Origin: Streptomyces sp. CB01580
GTDB lineage: Bacteria; Actinomycetota; Actinomycetes; Streptomycetales; Streptomycetaceae
Assembly: GCF_001905795.1 (NCBI RefSeq)
Contig: NZ_LIXJ01000007.1
Coordinates: forward strand, 186,001-250,000
DNA: 64,000 bases
Direction of reading: 5' to 3'
This document shows positions 45,193 to 54,700 of the stretch, piece after piece; within the stretch, counting starts at the first letter, position 1, and every line of letters starts with the position of its first letter. The notes beneath the pieces are model-generated. The model saw nothing but the letters and a program-made list of their open reading frames with translations. It was not told the origin of the DNA and made no database searches. Position numbers and translations under genes: made by a program.

Positions 45193-45290
45193 TCGACTGA
45201 CGGCCCGTCATCAGGTGTCGGGTGGGCGCCGACTGGCCGTACAGTCGTCCCGTCCGTCTCCAATCGGCTGTAGAGAGTGGCGAGCACACG

Positions 45291-46379
45291 GTGGACGTGC
45301 AGAAGAGACTCGACGAGATCGTCGAGGTGGTGGGCAGTGCCCGGTCCATGCCCATGTCGGCTTCGTGCGTGGTCAACCGCGCCGAACTGCTCGCGATGCT
45401 CGAAGAGGTGCGCGAGGCCCTGCCGGGCTCGCTCGCCCAGGCACGGGAGCTCATCGGCGGCCAGGAACAGATGGTCGAGCAGGCCCGCCAGGAGGCCGGA
45501 CGGATCGTCGAGGCCGCACACGCCGAGCGCAGCTCGCTGATCTCCGGGACGGAGATCGCCCGGCAGTCGCAGGCCGAGGCCGACCGCATCCTCGAAGAGG
45601 CCCGCCGGGAGGCCGCCGAGGTCCGCGCCGAGGCCGACGAATACGTCGACAGCAAGCTCGCCAACTTCGAGGTCGTCCTCACCAAGACCATCGGGTCCGT
45701 CGACCGGGGGCGCGAGAAGCTCCTCGGCCGCGGCCAGGCGTACGACGCGCAGGGGTACGAGGACCCGGACTTCGCCGAGGCCCCCGAGCGCAGCACCGAC
45801 CCGGACACCCTCCGGCGCCGCGCGGACGAGTACGTGGACACCAAGTTCGGCGCCTTCGAGGCGGTGCTCGCCAAGACCCTGGAGGCGGTCGGCCGGGGCA
45901 GGCAGAAACTGCACGGCCGGGTCGCCACCGACGAGCTCGGCGCGCACATGGCGGCCCAGGACGCGGCGGGCAACCCGGTGCACGTCAGCGACGAGGACCA
46001 CTGGGCCGGCCTCGCCGAGCTGGCACCCCCGGAGCCGCAGTCCGGCGCGCAGCAGACCCCGTCGCACTTCCCGGCGCAGGCCCAGCCGGCCTACGCGGAG
46101 ACGTACGGGTACCAGGAACAGCCGCAACAGGACCCCTACGGGTACCAGCAGCAGCCGGACCCGTACGCCGCCTACCAGCAGCACCAGCAGCAGGGCTACG
46201 ACCAGAACGGGGCCCAGCTGCCCGGCCAGGGCTACGACGGCTGGCAGCAGCACCAGCCCGCGCAGCAGCCCGGTCGGCCCCAGCAGGCGCAGGGCGGGAG
46301 CGCCCTCGACGAGACCAGCCTGTTCGACACCAGCATGATCGATCTGGACCGGCTCCGGCAGTACGAGCAGGACCGCTGA
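45291..46379 (+). CDS. DivIVA-like coiled-coil cell-division protein (SepIVA-type)
   Basis: A 362-residue protein: N-terminal VQKRLDEIVEVVGSARSMPM, long charged coiled coil (QARQEAGRIVEAAHAE), then two copies of a 34-residue unit (ADEYVD.K...FE.VL.KT) at 45630-45731 and 45819-45920, and a Gln/Tyr-rich tail (YGYQEQPQQDPYGYQQ). It precedes DUF177-rpmF-rnc-mutM-smc, the place of sepIVA in mycobacteria, whose product is a DivIVA-domain septation factor; I infer orthology from order. GTG start, alternatively GTG two codons later. Confidence 0.8.
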   Translation: MDVQKRLDEIVEVVGSARSMPMSASCVVNRAELLAMLEEVREALPGSLAQARELIGGQEQMVEQARQEAGRIVEAAHAERSSLISGTEIARQSQAEADRILEEARREAAEVRAEADEYVDSKLANFEVVLTKTIGSVDRGREKLLGRGQAYDAQGYEDPDFAEAPERSTDPDTLRRRADEYVDTKFGAFEAVLAKTLEAVGRGRQKLHGRVATDELGAHMAAQDAAGNPVHVSDEDHWAGLAELAPPEPQSGAQQTPSHFPAQAQPAYAETYGYQEQPQQDPYGYQQQPDPYAAYQQHQQQGYDQNGAQLPGQGYDGWQQHQPAQQPGRPQQAQGGSALDETSLFDTSMIDLDRLRQYEQDR

Positions 46380-46563
46380 CCGGCCGGTGAGGAGCCCCGC
46401 CCGGTGTGCCCCGCGGAGCGGGAGGGGCCTTCGGCGGGGCGGACCGGATTGGGAGCTGGGCGGTGTGTCCAGTATCCTGGCTCCTCGGTCGCGCTATGTC
46501 CGCGATCCCGGCTGCCCGTTTCGGATCCGGAACCGGTCGGCCCTCCCACGATGCGTGACGCTC

Positions 46564-47235
46564 ATGATCTCGAAAGCAGGAAAAGCCCTGAACGGCCACC
46601 TCGACCACCGCAGTCCCCTCGTGTTCGACACGCACGAGCTGGGCCGGCGGCCAGGTGCGCTCCAGCGGCTGACCCGCACGGTGGACGCACCCGGTTCACC
46701 GGCTCTCGGCATCGACGGAGTCATCGGCGTGCCGGAAGGCTCGCCCGTGGAGCTTGAGCTCCGCCTCGAATCGGTCATGGAAGGGGTGCTTGTCACAGGC
46801 ACCGCCCGTGCGTCGGCCGAGGGGGAGTGCGTAAGGTGTCTGGAGCCGCTGCGCCAGGAGGTCGCGGCGGACTTCCAGGAGCTGTTCTCGTACCCTGACG
46901 CCGACGACCGGGGCCGTGCGATCAAGCCGGAACCGGGCGACGACGCCGAGGACGACGAGGGCAGGCTCTTCCTCGAGGACGGCCTGTTCGACCTCGAACC
47001 AGTGCTGCGTGACGCGGTGGTGCTCGCACTGCCGATGCAGCCGGTGTGCCGGGAGTCCTGCGCCGGTCTGTGCTCCGAATGCGGAGTCAGGCTGGACGAG
47101 AACCCCGGTCACCACCACGATGCCGTCGACATTCGCTGGGCGGCACTGCAAGGACTCGCCGACACCGTTCAGGACGGCGAGAAGGACAACATGGGCGGCG
47201 CCGAAGCGGGCGTCGACAAGAAGCAGGAGAAGTAG
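46564..47235 (+). CDS. DUF177 (YceD) family protein
   Basis: A 223-residue YceD/DUF177 protein, family linked to 23S rRNA accumulation and always beside rpm[28 protein letters not shown] and the Cys cluster [13 protein letters not shown] suggest a metal-bound fold. Start: ATG 46564 is the best canonical codon; a homologue-like start at ALNGHLDHR would need CTG at 46588, preceded by AGGAAAAGC. Two bp before rpmF. Confidence 0.88.
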   Translation: MISKAGKALNGHLDHRSPLVFDTHELGRRPGALQRLTRTVDAPGSPALGIDGVIGVPEGSPVELELRLESVMEGVLVTGTARASAEGECVRCLEPLRQEVAADFQELFSYPDADDRGRAIKPEPGDDAEDDEGRLFLEDGLFDLEPVLRDAVVLALPMQPVCRESCAGLCSECGVRLDENPGHHHDAVDIRWAALQGLADTVQDGEKDNMGGAEAGVDKKQEK

Positions 47236-47237
47236 CC

Positions 47238-47411
47238 GTGGCTGTTCCGAAGCGGAAGATGTCGCGCAGCAACACGCGCCACCGCCGGTCGCAGTGGAAG
47301 GCTGCGGTCCCCACCCTGGTTTCGTGCGAGCGTTGCCAGGAGCCGAAGCTGCAGCACATCGCGTGCCCCAGCTGCGGCACGTACAACAAGCGCCAGGTCC
47401 TCGAGGTCTGA
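47238..47411 (+). CDS. rpmF: 50S ribosomal protein L32
   Basis: A 57-residue L32 ([19 protein letters not shown]) with zinc ribbon CERC...CPSC. GTG start two bp after the DUF177 stop; AGCAGGAGAAGTAGCC gives the ribosome site. Followed by rnc, as in most bacteria. Confidence 0.96.
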   Translation: MAVPKRKMSRSNTRHRRSQWKAAVPTLVSCERCQEPKLQHIACPSCGTYNKRQVLEV

Positions 47412-47418
47412 GCGGCTG

Positions 47419-48249
47419 GTGAGAGGCTCGATGTCTGAGTTGTCGAACGGCAAGAAGCAGACAGACAACGTCAACACGGCCTCGTCCCACACGCTTCTGG
47501 AAGGGCGGCTCGGGTATCACCTTGAGTCCGCCCTTCTGGTGCGTGCGCTGACCCATCGTTCGTACGCGTACGAGAACGGCGGTCTGCCCACCAACGAACG
47601 GCTCGAGTTCCTCGGGGACTCGGTGCTCGGTCTCGTGGTCACGGACACGCTGTACCGCACCCACCCCGATCTGCCCGAGGGGCAGCTGGCCAAGTTGCGG
47701 GCCGCGGTGGTCAACTCGCGTGCACTTGCGGAAGTGGGCCGCGGCCTCGAACTCGGCTCCTTCATCCGGCTCGGCCGCGGTGAAGAGGGCACGGGCGGCA
47801 GGGACAAGGCGTCCATCCTCGCCGACACCCTCGAAGCGGTGATCGGCGCGGTCTATCTCGACCAGGGCCTCGACGCGGCCTCGGAGCTGGTCCACCGGCT
47901 CTTCGACCCGTTGATCGACAGGTCCTCGAACCTCGGCGCCGGCCTGGACTGGAAGACCAGCCTCCAGGAACTCACCGCGAGCGAGAACCTCGGCGTTCCC
48001 GAGTACCTCGTCACGGAGACCGGCCCGGACCACGAGAAGACCTTCACCGCTGCCGCCCGCGTCGGTGGTGTCTCGTACGGCACCGGCACCGGCCGTAGCA
48101 AGAAGGAAGCGGAGCAGCAGGCGGCGGAGTCCGCCTGGCGCGAGATCAGCGCCGCCGTGGAGGCACGGGAGGCGGCAGCCGGATCCGCCGACGGAGGGGC
48201 CGCCGACACCCCTGCCGACCCGTCGTCCGCGGGCATCGCTCCGGTCTGA
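47419..48249 (+). CDS. rnc: Ribonuclease III
   Basis: Double-strand-specific RNase; in S. coelicolor this is AbsB, required for normal antibiotic production. Signature [10 protein letters not shown] at residues 59-68, catalytic [16 protein letters not shown], and a C-terminal dsRNA-binding domain (about 185-255: [31 protein letters not shown]). 276 residues from GTG 47419; ATG 47431 (MSELSNGKK) with GAGAGG close by is an alternative. The end is Ala/Gly-rich and variable. Confidence 0.95.
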   Translation: MRGSMSELSNGKKQTDNVNTASSHTLLEGRLGYHLESALLVRALTHRSYAYENGGLPTNERLEFLGDSVLGLVVTDTLYRTHPDLPEGQLAKLRAAVVNSRALAEVGRGLELGSFIRLGRGEEGTGGRDKASILADTLEAVIGAVYLDQGLDAASELVHRLFDPLIDRSSNLGAGLDWKTSLQELTASENLGVPEYLVTETGPDHEKTFTAAARVGGVSYGTGTGRSKKEAEQQAAESAWREISAAVEAREAAAGSADGGAADTPADPSSAGIAPV

Positions 48250-48253
48250 CCCA

Positions 48254-48288
48254 AGAACCCCTCGGTGCCCCGCGCACCGGGGGGTTCT
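48254..48288 (+). terminator. Stem-loop between rnc and mutM
   Basis: AGAACCCCTCGGTGC pairs with GCACCGGGGGGTTCT (one G-U), loop CCCGC, 5 bp after rnc. It implies partial or complete separation of the rpmF-rnc and mutM transcripts. Confidence 0.75.
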
Positions 48289-48330
48289 CCCTGTCCGGAT
48301 ACCCTGGAAAAGTCCCTGAGGAGCCATACC

Positions 48331-49191
48331 GTGCCCGAGCTGCCCGAGGTAGAAGTCGTACGACGGGGACTGGAGCGCTGGGTATCCGGCCGCACGGTCA
48401 CGGACGTCGAGGTGCTGCATCCGCGCGCGGTCCGGCGCCACCTCGCGGGCGGGGTGGACTTCGCGGCCCGGCTCGGCGGTGCCCGCTTCGGCACGGCCAT
48501 GCGCCGCGGCAAGTACCTCTGGGTCCCGCTGGACGAAGCCTCCAGCTCGCTGCTGGGTCACCTCGGCATGAGCGGCCAGCTGCTCGTGCAGCCGCAGGAC
48601 GCCCCCGACGAGAAGCACCTGCGGATACGGATCCGCTTCGACGACGACCTCGGCACCGAGCTGCGCTTCGTCGACCAGCGCACCTTCGGCGGCCTCTCGG
48701 TCCACGGGAACACCGCCGACGGGCTGCCCGACACCATCGCGCACATCGCGCGCGACCCGCTGGACCCCTCCTTCGACGAAGCGGCGTTCCACACGGCCCT
48801 GCGCCTGCGCCGCACGACGATCAAGCGCGCCCTGCTCGACCAGTCGCTGATCAGCGGGGTCGGCAACATCTACGCCGACGAGGCGCTGTGGCGCACCCGG
48901 CTCCACTACGACCGGCCGACCGCCACCCTGACCCGCCCGAAGTCGGCCGAGCTGCTCGGCCATGTGCGCGAGGTGATGAACGCGGCGCTCGACCAGGGCG
49001 GCACCAGCTTCGACAGCCTCTACGTGGACGTGAACGGCGAGTCCGGCTACTTCGACCGCTCGCTGGACGCTTACGGCCGGGAGGACGAGCCCTGTCGGCG
49101 CTGCGGTGCGCCGATACGGCGCCGGGCGTGGATGAACCGCTCCAGCTACTTCTGCCCGCGCTGCCAGCGGCCCCCGCGCGCCGCTGCCTGA
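48331..49191 (+). CDS. mutM: Formamidopyrimidine-DNA glycosylase (Fpg)
   Basis: Removes 8-oxoguanine and FapyG. GTG start encodes Met-Pro-Glu; Pro (position 1 after Met removal) is the Schiff-base catalyst in [23 protein letters not shown], and C-terminal zinc finger [20 protein letters not shown]...CPRC. GAGGAGCCATACC upstream fixes the start. 286 residues; rnc-mutM order is common in actinobacteria. Confidence 0.95.
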   Translation: MPELPEVEVVRRGLERWVSGRTVTDVEVLHPRAVRRHLAGGVDFAARLGGARFGTAMRRGKYLWVPLDEASSSLLGHLGMSGQLLVQPQDAPDEKHLRIRIRFDDDLGTELRFVDQRTFGGLSVHGNTADGLPDTIAHIARDPLDPSFDEAAFHTALRLRRTTIKRALLDQSLISGVGNIYADEALWRTRLHYDRPTATLTRPKSAELLGHVREVMNAALDQGGTSFDSLYVDVNGESGYFDRSLDAYGREDEPCRRCGAPIRRRAWMNRSSYFCPRCQRPPRAAA

Positions 49192-49240
49192 CCCCGCCCG
49201 GCAAGGCGCTCCGGGCGCGGGGGACCAGTTTCCGGTGTGC

Positions 49241-50182
49241 TCAGAAGCCGAACTCCTGGGTCCACCAGGGGCCGCCGGGGCCACGGTGCACGCCGACGCC
49301 GAGGGTCTTGTAGTCGCAGTTGAGGATGTTCCTGCGGTGGCCCTCACTGTGCATCCAGGCATTCATCACGGCGCGGGCGTCGGCCTGGCCGCGGGCTATG
49401 TTCTCGGCCGCCAGCCCGCGCACCCCGGCGTCCGAGGCGCGGTCCCAGGGGGACCGGCCGCCGGGGTCGGTGTGGTCGAAGAAGCCGCGGGCGGCCATGT
49501 CCTCGCTGAAGTCCTGGGCGAGCGAGGTGAGCGAGGCGCTGGCGGTGACCGGGCTGCAACCGGCCTTCGCCCGTTCCTCGTTGACCAGGGCGAGGACCCC
49601 GGACCGGGCCGAGTCGGCGGCGGGAGAGGCAGCCTTCGACCTCCGGGCGGACGGGGCGGACGGGGCGGACGAGGCGGGGGGCCGCGTCGCGGCCGACGAC
49701 CTTCCGGCCTCGCTCGGGGCGGAGCCCCGGCCGGAGCCCGCCGGGCCCGGGGAACGGGACGGATCCGTACGGCCGGCCGGTGCGGACGTCTTTGGGGCGA
49801 GGGACGGGGCCGACGGGGAGGCGGAGGACGGTGAGGCGGTGGGGGACTGCGCCTCGGGGGCTGCCGTACGCCCGGCACCACGGCCGACGGCCGGATCGGA
49901 GCGATCGGTGGGGGATCCGCCCCGGCCCAGCGGGTCCGAGGTTCCTTCGGTACGCACCCGGTCCGAGGGCGCGCCCCCGACCGTGTCGGTGTCGCCGCCG
50001 GGCAGCAGACCCGAGGCGACCGCGACCGCTCCCACCGCGAGGGCGGCGGAGACGCCGATCAGTCCCGTGCGGACGGGAGCGCCGCGCCGCTTTCCGCGGT
50101 GCGCGCTCCGGTGCCGGTCCGGGTCGCCCGTCGTGCGGTCCTGGACGACAGGAGTTGCGGCGGAGCGTCGATGGCGTCCCAT
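49241..50182 (-). CDS. Membrane-anchored CAP (SCP/PR-1) domain protein
   Basis: A 313-residue protein: basic cytoplasmic tail, TM helix about 38-60 (VRTGLIGVSAALAVGAVAVA), a 120-residue Pro/Ser/Ala-rich spacer, and a C-terminal CAP domain (about 190-313: LALVNEERAKAGCSPV, FFDHTDPGG, AAENIARGQ, HSEGHRRNILN, GVGVH, WWTQEFGF). The His and Glu residues of the CAP pocket are present. Expected in the cell wall; such bacterial CAP proteins may act as proteases or lipid binders. Convergent with mutM. ATG start. Confidence 0.92.
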   Translation of the reverse strand: MGRHRRSAATPVVQDRTTGDPDRHRSAHRGKRRGAPVRTGLIGVSAALAVGAVAVASGLLPGGDTDTVGGAPSDRVRTEGTSDPLGRGGSPTDRSDPAVGRGAGRTAAPEAQSPTASPSSASPSAPSLAPKTSAPAGRTDPSRSPGPAGSGRGSAPSEAGRSSAATRPPASSAPSAPSARRSKAASPAADSARSGVLALVNEERAKAGCSPVTASASLTSLAQDFSEDMAARGFFDHTDPGGRSPWDRASDAGVRGLAAENIARGQADARAVMNAWMHSEGHRRNILNCDYKTLGVGVHRGPGGPWWTQEFGF

Positions 50183-50350
50183 CTGCCGAGCCCTTCTGGG
50201 GTATGGACGCCACCCTCGGCGTCAACGCGCTTCACCCGTTGGAGTGAGGTCAGGTGCGTGGGGGACTGTACGCCATGGCCGTTCGGCCACAGGCGCTCCG
50301 AGGACGATCGGCCGGTCGGTGGTGGGCGATGGACCGGTTAGCGTTCGTGC

Positions 50351-50632
50351 ATGGACGAAGACGTACGGCTCACCGCATGGGTGCGCGGTCGGGTGCAGAG
50401 GGTCGGTTTCCGCTGGTTCACCAGGGAGAACGCCCTGGAGATCGGCGGGCTCACCGGGTTCGCCCTCAACCTCGACGACGGCAGGGTGCAGGTCGTGGCC
50501 GAGGGCGGGCGTGAGAACTGCCACCGTCTGCTGGAGTGGCTGCGCTCGGACGACACACCCGGGCACGTGGACGGAGTGACTGAGATATGGGACACGTCGC
50601 GCGGTGGTTACGAAGGCTTCGAGATCCGCTGA
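50351..50632 (+). CDS. acyP: Acylphosphatase
   Basis: A 93-residue hydrolase of acyl phosphates with catalytic Arg21 (QRVGFRWF) and Asn40 (FALNLDDG), GRVQVVAEG and the ending GGYEGFEIR. The spacing of Arg and Asn is one residue longer than in the human enzyme. ATG start. Followed by a gene-free region to 51072. Confidence 0.93.
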   Translation: MDEDVRLTAWVRGRVQRVGFRWFTRENALEIGGLTGFALNLDDGRVQVVAEGGRENCHRLLEWLRSDDTPGHVDGVTEIWDTSRGGYEGFEIR

Positions 50633-50944
50633 CCCGGCCCCCGTCCGTCATTCCTTCGAGGGCGGGTGTTCGGTCCGTGTTCGATAAACGGCGTGCGGTG
50701 ACGGAGGGCGTACTCAATCTCCGTGCACATGAAATGACCTGCGGAATGACCAGATGGTTGCCAAGATTCGGTTGGCGTGCCAGGCTGCGGCAGTAAGGAT
50801 GATCTCCACGCCCCCGAGGGCCCCGCAGGAGAGTCGCGCCGCATGATCGCCCGAGCCGCGCGCCCCGGGGCCGCCCGGCTCCGCAGGGTGTGATCGTGTT
50901 GACCGTCAAACTTTTTGGTGAGACGCTGAAATCCCCGCGCACCT

Positions 50945-50998
50945 GAGCTGTTCGGTAGAGCTGTTTGGCAGCAGAACAGCAGTGAATGGAAGCACTGC
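50945..50998 (+). other. Structured leader with tandem repeat and two hairpins
   Basis: A 13-bp direct repeat, GAGCTGTTCGGTA then GAGCTGTTTGGCA (50945-50970), is followed by GCTGTT/AACAGC and GCAGTG/CACTGC inverted pairs. A perfect TTGAC-C-GTCAA palindrome lies at 50898-50908. The gap 50633-51072 has no supported protein gene; a 16-codon ORF near 50843 is too weak. Probably the 5' leader of the coiled-coil gene at 51073. Confidence 0.35.
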
Positions 50999-51072
50999 CG
51001 AGCGCCGCGGGTGCGAATCCCTCACGACCCACACCGCATCGGTCGGTCACTCAGTGTGGAGGACCATCCATC

Positions 51073-51285
51073 ATGGCAAAGGCGCTTCTCGGTTACGTCG
51101 GCGGTTCCGACCCGCGACTCCTCGCCGAGATGCGACGGCTCCAGCAGCGCGTGCAGGACCTCGAATCCGAGCTCGTACGGATTCAGCACGAGAACGACGC
51201 GCTCAACGCCGCCGCCCAGCACCAAGAGTCGCTGCTCGACAGCATGGACATCGACGTACCTCGGGCGGAGCCGGCGCTGACCTGA
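51073..51285 (+). CDS. Small coiled-coil protein upstream of smc
   Basis: A 70-residue protein MAKALLGYVGGSDPRLLAEM followed by a heptad-type helix RRLQQRVQDLESELVRIQHE and an acidic tail. ATG at 51073 with GGAGG at 51058-51062. Upstream in-frame codons to 50986 look noncoding. Conserved in the same place before smc in Streptomyces as far as I recall. Function unknown; the coiled coil suggests self-association or partner binding. Confidence 0.82.
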   Translation: MAKALLGYVGGSDPRLLAEMRRLQQRVQDLESELVRIQHENDALNAAAQHQESLLDSMDIDVPRAEPALT

Positions 51286-51308
51286 CCGATGGCCCACGGG
51301 GCCCGGTC
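51284..51308 (+). terminator. Stem-loop overlapping the stop of the coiled-coil gene
   Basis: GACCG/CGGTC and GGCCC/GGGCC form a stem with an AT bulge and ACG loop, starting in the TGA. Confidence 0.5.
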
Positions 51309-51513
51309 GGGACGCTCACGTCAACCGTTCGAGATCATCACCCGGATCGTCGCCGGATCATTGAAGATCATCGCTCTTGATCTGTCACCTGCGTGACAAG
51401 TCCGTGGTCCACCATGTGCCGCTGCACCAGCGAGATCGCATACGCAACAACGCGGCAAGATTTCACAAGGGGCGCCCCGGCGTCCCTTCTTTCTTCCCGG
51501 TCTCCGTGACCGG

Positions 51514-51550
51514 TTTTCTCCGCGCCCGGTTTTTTTTCTCCGCGCCCGGT
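51514..51550. repeat. 17-bp direct repeat with 20-bp period and T8 run
   Basis: TTTTCTCCGCGCCCGGT at 51514-51530 and again at 51534-51550. The eight-T run between is unusual in this GC-rich genome. Less perfect CCCGG units continue to about 51600. The whole gap 51286-51751 holds no supported gene; smc has only a weak ribosome site (AAAGGTAG about 15 nt before the GTG). Confidence 0.55.
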
Positions 51551-51751
51551 TTCCGGTCCCCGCGGCCGGGCCTTTTCGGTGTCCCCGGCCGGGCTTCTCG
51601 CCCCGGCTCCCGCGTGTGCCGGGCCCGGACCACCGTGGTGGCCGGAGGCTGCACGGGACCGATCCCCCCGGCATACACCCCTTCCCTTACCGTCTGATGT
51701 GCCCTGCACCCTCATCGGTGAAACCGGCCGCGAAAGGTAGAGTCCGGCGGC

Positions 51752-54700
51752 GTGCATCTCAAGGCCCTGACCCTGCGTGGTTTCAAATCGTTCGCCTCCG
51801 CCACGACGCTGCGGTTCGAACCCGGTATCACGTGTGTCGTCGGCCCGAACGGGTCGGGCAAGTCCAATGTGGTGGACGCGCTTTCCTGGGTCATGGGGGA
51901 ACAGGGGGCCAAATCCCTGCGCGGCGGCAAGATGGAGGACGTGATCTTCGCCGGCACCACCGGTCGGCCGCCGCTCGGGCGGGCCGAGGTCTCGCTGACC
52001 ATCGACAATTCCGACGGCGCACTGCCCATCGAATACGCCGAGGTGACGATCACTCGGATCATGTTCCGCAACGGCGGCAGCGAGTACCAGATCAACGGTG
52101 ACACATGCCGGCTCCTGGACATCCAGGAACTCCTTTCGGATTCCGGTATCGGCCGGGAGATGCACGTCGTCGTCGGTCAGGGCCGGCTCGACTCGGTGCT
52201 CCACGCCGACCCCTCAGGGCGACGCGCGTTCATCGAGGAAGCCGCGGGTGTGCTCAAGCACCGTAAGCGGAAGGAGAAGGCCCTGCGGAAACTGGACGCG
52301 ATGGGAGCCAATCTGGCCCGCGTCCAGGATCTGACCGACGAACTGCGACGGCAGTTGAAGCCGCTGGGCAGGCAGGCGGCCGTGGCACGGCGGGCCGCCG
52401 TCATCCAGGCTGATCTGCGCGACGCGCGGCTGCGGCTGCTCGCCGACGACCTGGTCGCGCTGCGTGCCGCGCTGCGCAGCGAGCTCGCGGACGAGGTGGC
52501 GCTCAAGGAGCGCCGGGAGGCCGCGGAGGCGGAGCTCAAGGCGGCTCTGGCGCGTGAGGCGGGCCTGGAGGACGAGGTGCGGCGGCTGGCGCCGCGACTC
52601 CAGCGGGCCCAGCGGACCTGGTACGAGCTGTCGCAGCTGGCCGAACGGGTGCGCGGCACGATCTCGCTGGCCGACGCCCGGGTGAAGAGCGCCACCGCGC
52701 CCGTCGAGGAGGAGAGGCGCGGCCGCGATCCGGAGGACATGGAACGGGAGGCCACCCGCATCCGTGAGCAGGAGGCGGAACTGACGGCCGCCCTGGAAGC
52801 GGCGGAACACGCGCTGGAGGACACCGCCGCCCACCGCGCCGAGCTGGAACGGCGATTGGCCGCCGAGGAGCGCGGGCTCAAGGATGCCGCCCGGGCCATC
52901 GCCGACCGCCGCGAAGGGCTCGCCCGGCTCGGCGGACAGGTCAACGCAGCCCGTGGCAGGGCCGCTTCGGCCCAGGCCGAGATCGACCGGCTCGCCGCCG
53001 CACGCGACGAGGCCCAGGAACGGGCGGTCGCCGCTCAGGAGGAGTACGAGCAGCTCAGGGTCGAGGTCGAGGGCCTGGACGAGGGCGACGCGGAGCTCGG
53101 TGAGCGGTACGAGGACGCCCGGCGGGAACTCGCGGAGGCGGAGGCGGCGCTCGCCGCGGCCCGGGAGGCCGCCACCGCCGCCGAACGGAAGCGGGCGGCC
53201 GTCGCGGCACGTCATGAGGCCCTGGCCCTCGGGCTGCGCCGCAAGGACGGCACGGGCGCGCTGCTCGGCGCACGGGGCCGGCTGCCCGGCCTGCTCGGGC
53301 CGGCCGCGGAGCTCCTGTCCGTGGAGCCCGGGTACGAGGTGGCGGTGGCGGCGGCCCTGGGCGCCGCGGCGGACGCGGTCGCGGTGACCGATCCGGCCAC
53401 GGCGGCGGAGGCGATCCGGCTGTTGCGCAAGCAGGACGCGGGGCGGGCGGCCCTGCTGCTGGGCGCCCCCGTCGGAGGCCCGGCGGCGGGGCCGGCCGGG
53501 GAGTCCGGCGCGGGACCGGCCGAGGGGGCCGGCGCGGGATCGGTCGGGCCGCCGGCCGTGGCCGACCTGGTCCGCGGCCCCGTCGAACTGGTGGACGCCG
53601 TACGCGGACTGGTGCGGGACACCGTGGTGGTCGGCACGCTGGAGGACGCCGAGGACCTCGTCGCCGAGCATCCCGGACTGACCGCCGTGACCGCCGAGGG
53701 CGACATCCTCTCGGCCCACTTCGCGCATGGCGGTTCCGCCGGGGCGCCCAGCCTCCTCGAGGTGCAGGCGTCGGTCGACGAGGCCGCCGCCCAGATGGAG
53801 GAACTGGCCCTGCGGTGTGCGGAGTTGGCCGAGGTCCAGCGGCTCGCGGGGGAGCGGCGCGAGGCGTGCGCCCGACAGGTCGAGGAGCTGGGGGAACGGC
53901 GCCGGGCCACCGAACGGGAGAAGTCCGGGGTGGCCCAGCGGCTGGGACGGCTCGCCGGGCAGGCGCGTGGCGCGGCGGGTGAGGCCGAGCGCACGACCGC
54001 GTCCGCCGCGCGTGCCCAGGAATCCCTCGACCGGGCGACGGAGGAGGCCGAGGAGCTGGCCGAACGGCTGCTCGTCGCCCAGGAGACGCCCATCGAGGAG
54101 GAGCCGGACACCTCCGTGCGCGACCGGCTCGCCGCCGACGGGGCCAACGCCCGCCAGACCGAGATGGAGGCCCGCCTCCAGGTCCGTACCCACGAGGAAC
54201 GGGTCAAGGGGCTCGCGGGCCGCGCGGACTCCCTCGACCGGGCGGCCCGCGCCGAACGCGAGGCCCGGGCCCGTGCCGAGCGGCGCCGCGCCCGGCGGCG
54301 GCACGAGGCCCACGTGGCCTCCGCCGTCGCGTCCGGGGCGCGTCAGCTGCTCGCCCACGTCGAGGTGTCCGTCGTACGGGCCGAGCGTGAGCGTTCCGCG
54401 GCCGAGGAAGCGAAGGCGGAGCGCGAGCGCGAGCTGACGGCCGAGCGCGACCGGGACCGCGCGCTCAAGGACGAGCTGGACAAGCTCACCGACTCGGTCC
54501 ACCGGGGGGAGGTGCTCGGCGCCGAGAAGCGGCTGCGGATGGAGCAGCTGGAGGCGAGGGCGCTGGAGGAGCTGGGCGTCGAGCCGGCCGCCCTGGTCGC
54601 CGAGTACGGCCCCGACCAGCCCGTACCCCCCTCGCCCGCAGCGGTGGGCGAGGAGGTGCCGGACGATCCCGGACACCCGCGCAACCGGCCGAGGCCGTTC

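Noticed and set aside
51008..51030. tRNA T-arm-like sequence GGGTGCGAATCCC
   Set aside because: No acceptor or anticodon stem can be folded around it; chance similarity.
51289..51396. 35-codon ORF MAHGARSGRSRQPFEIITRI...
   Set aside because: No nearby ribosome site, mixed codon use, and it overlaps a stem-loop; not enough support.
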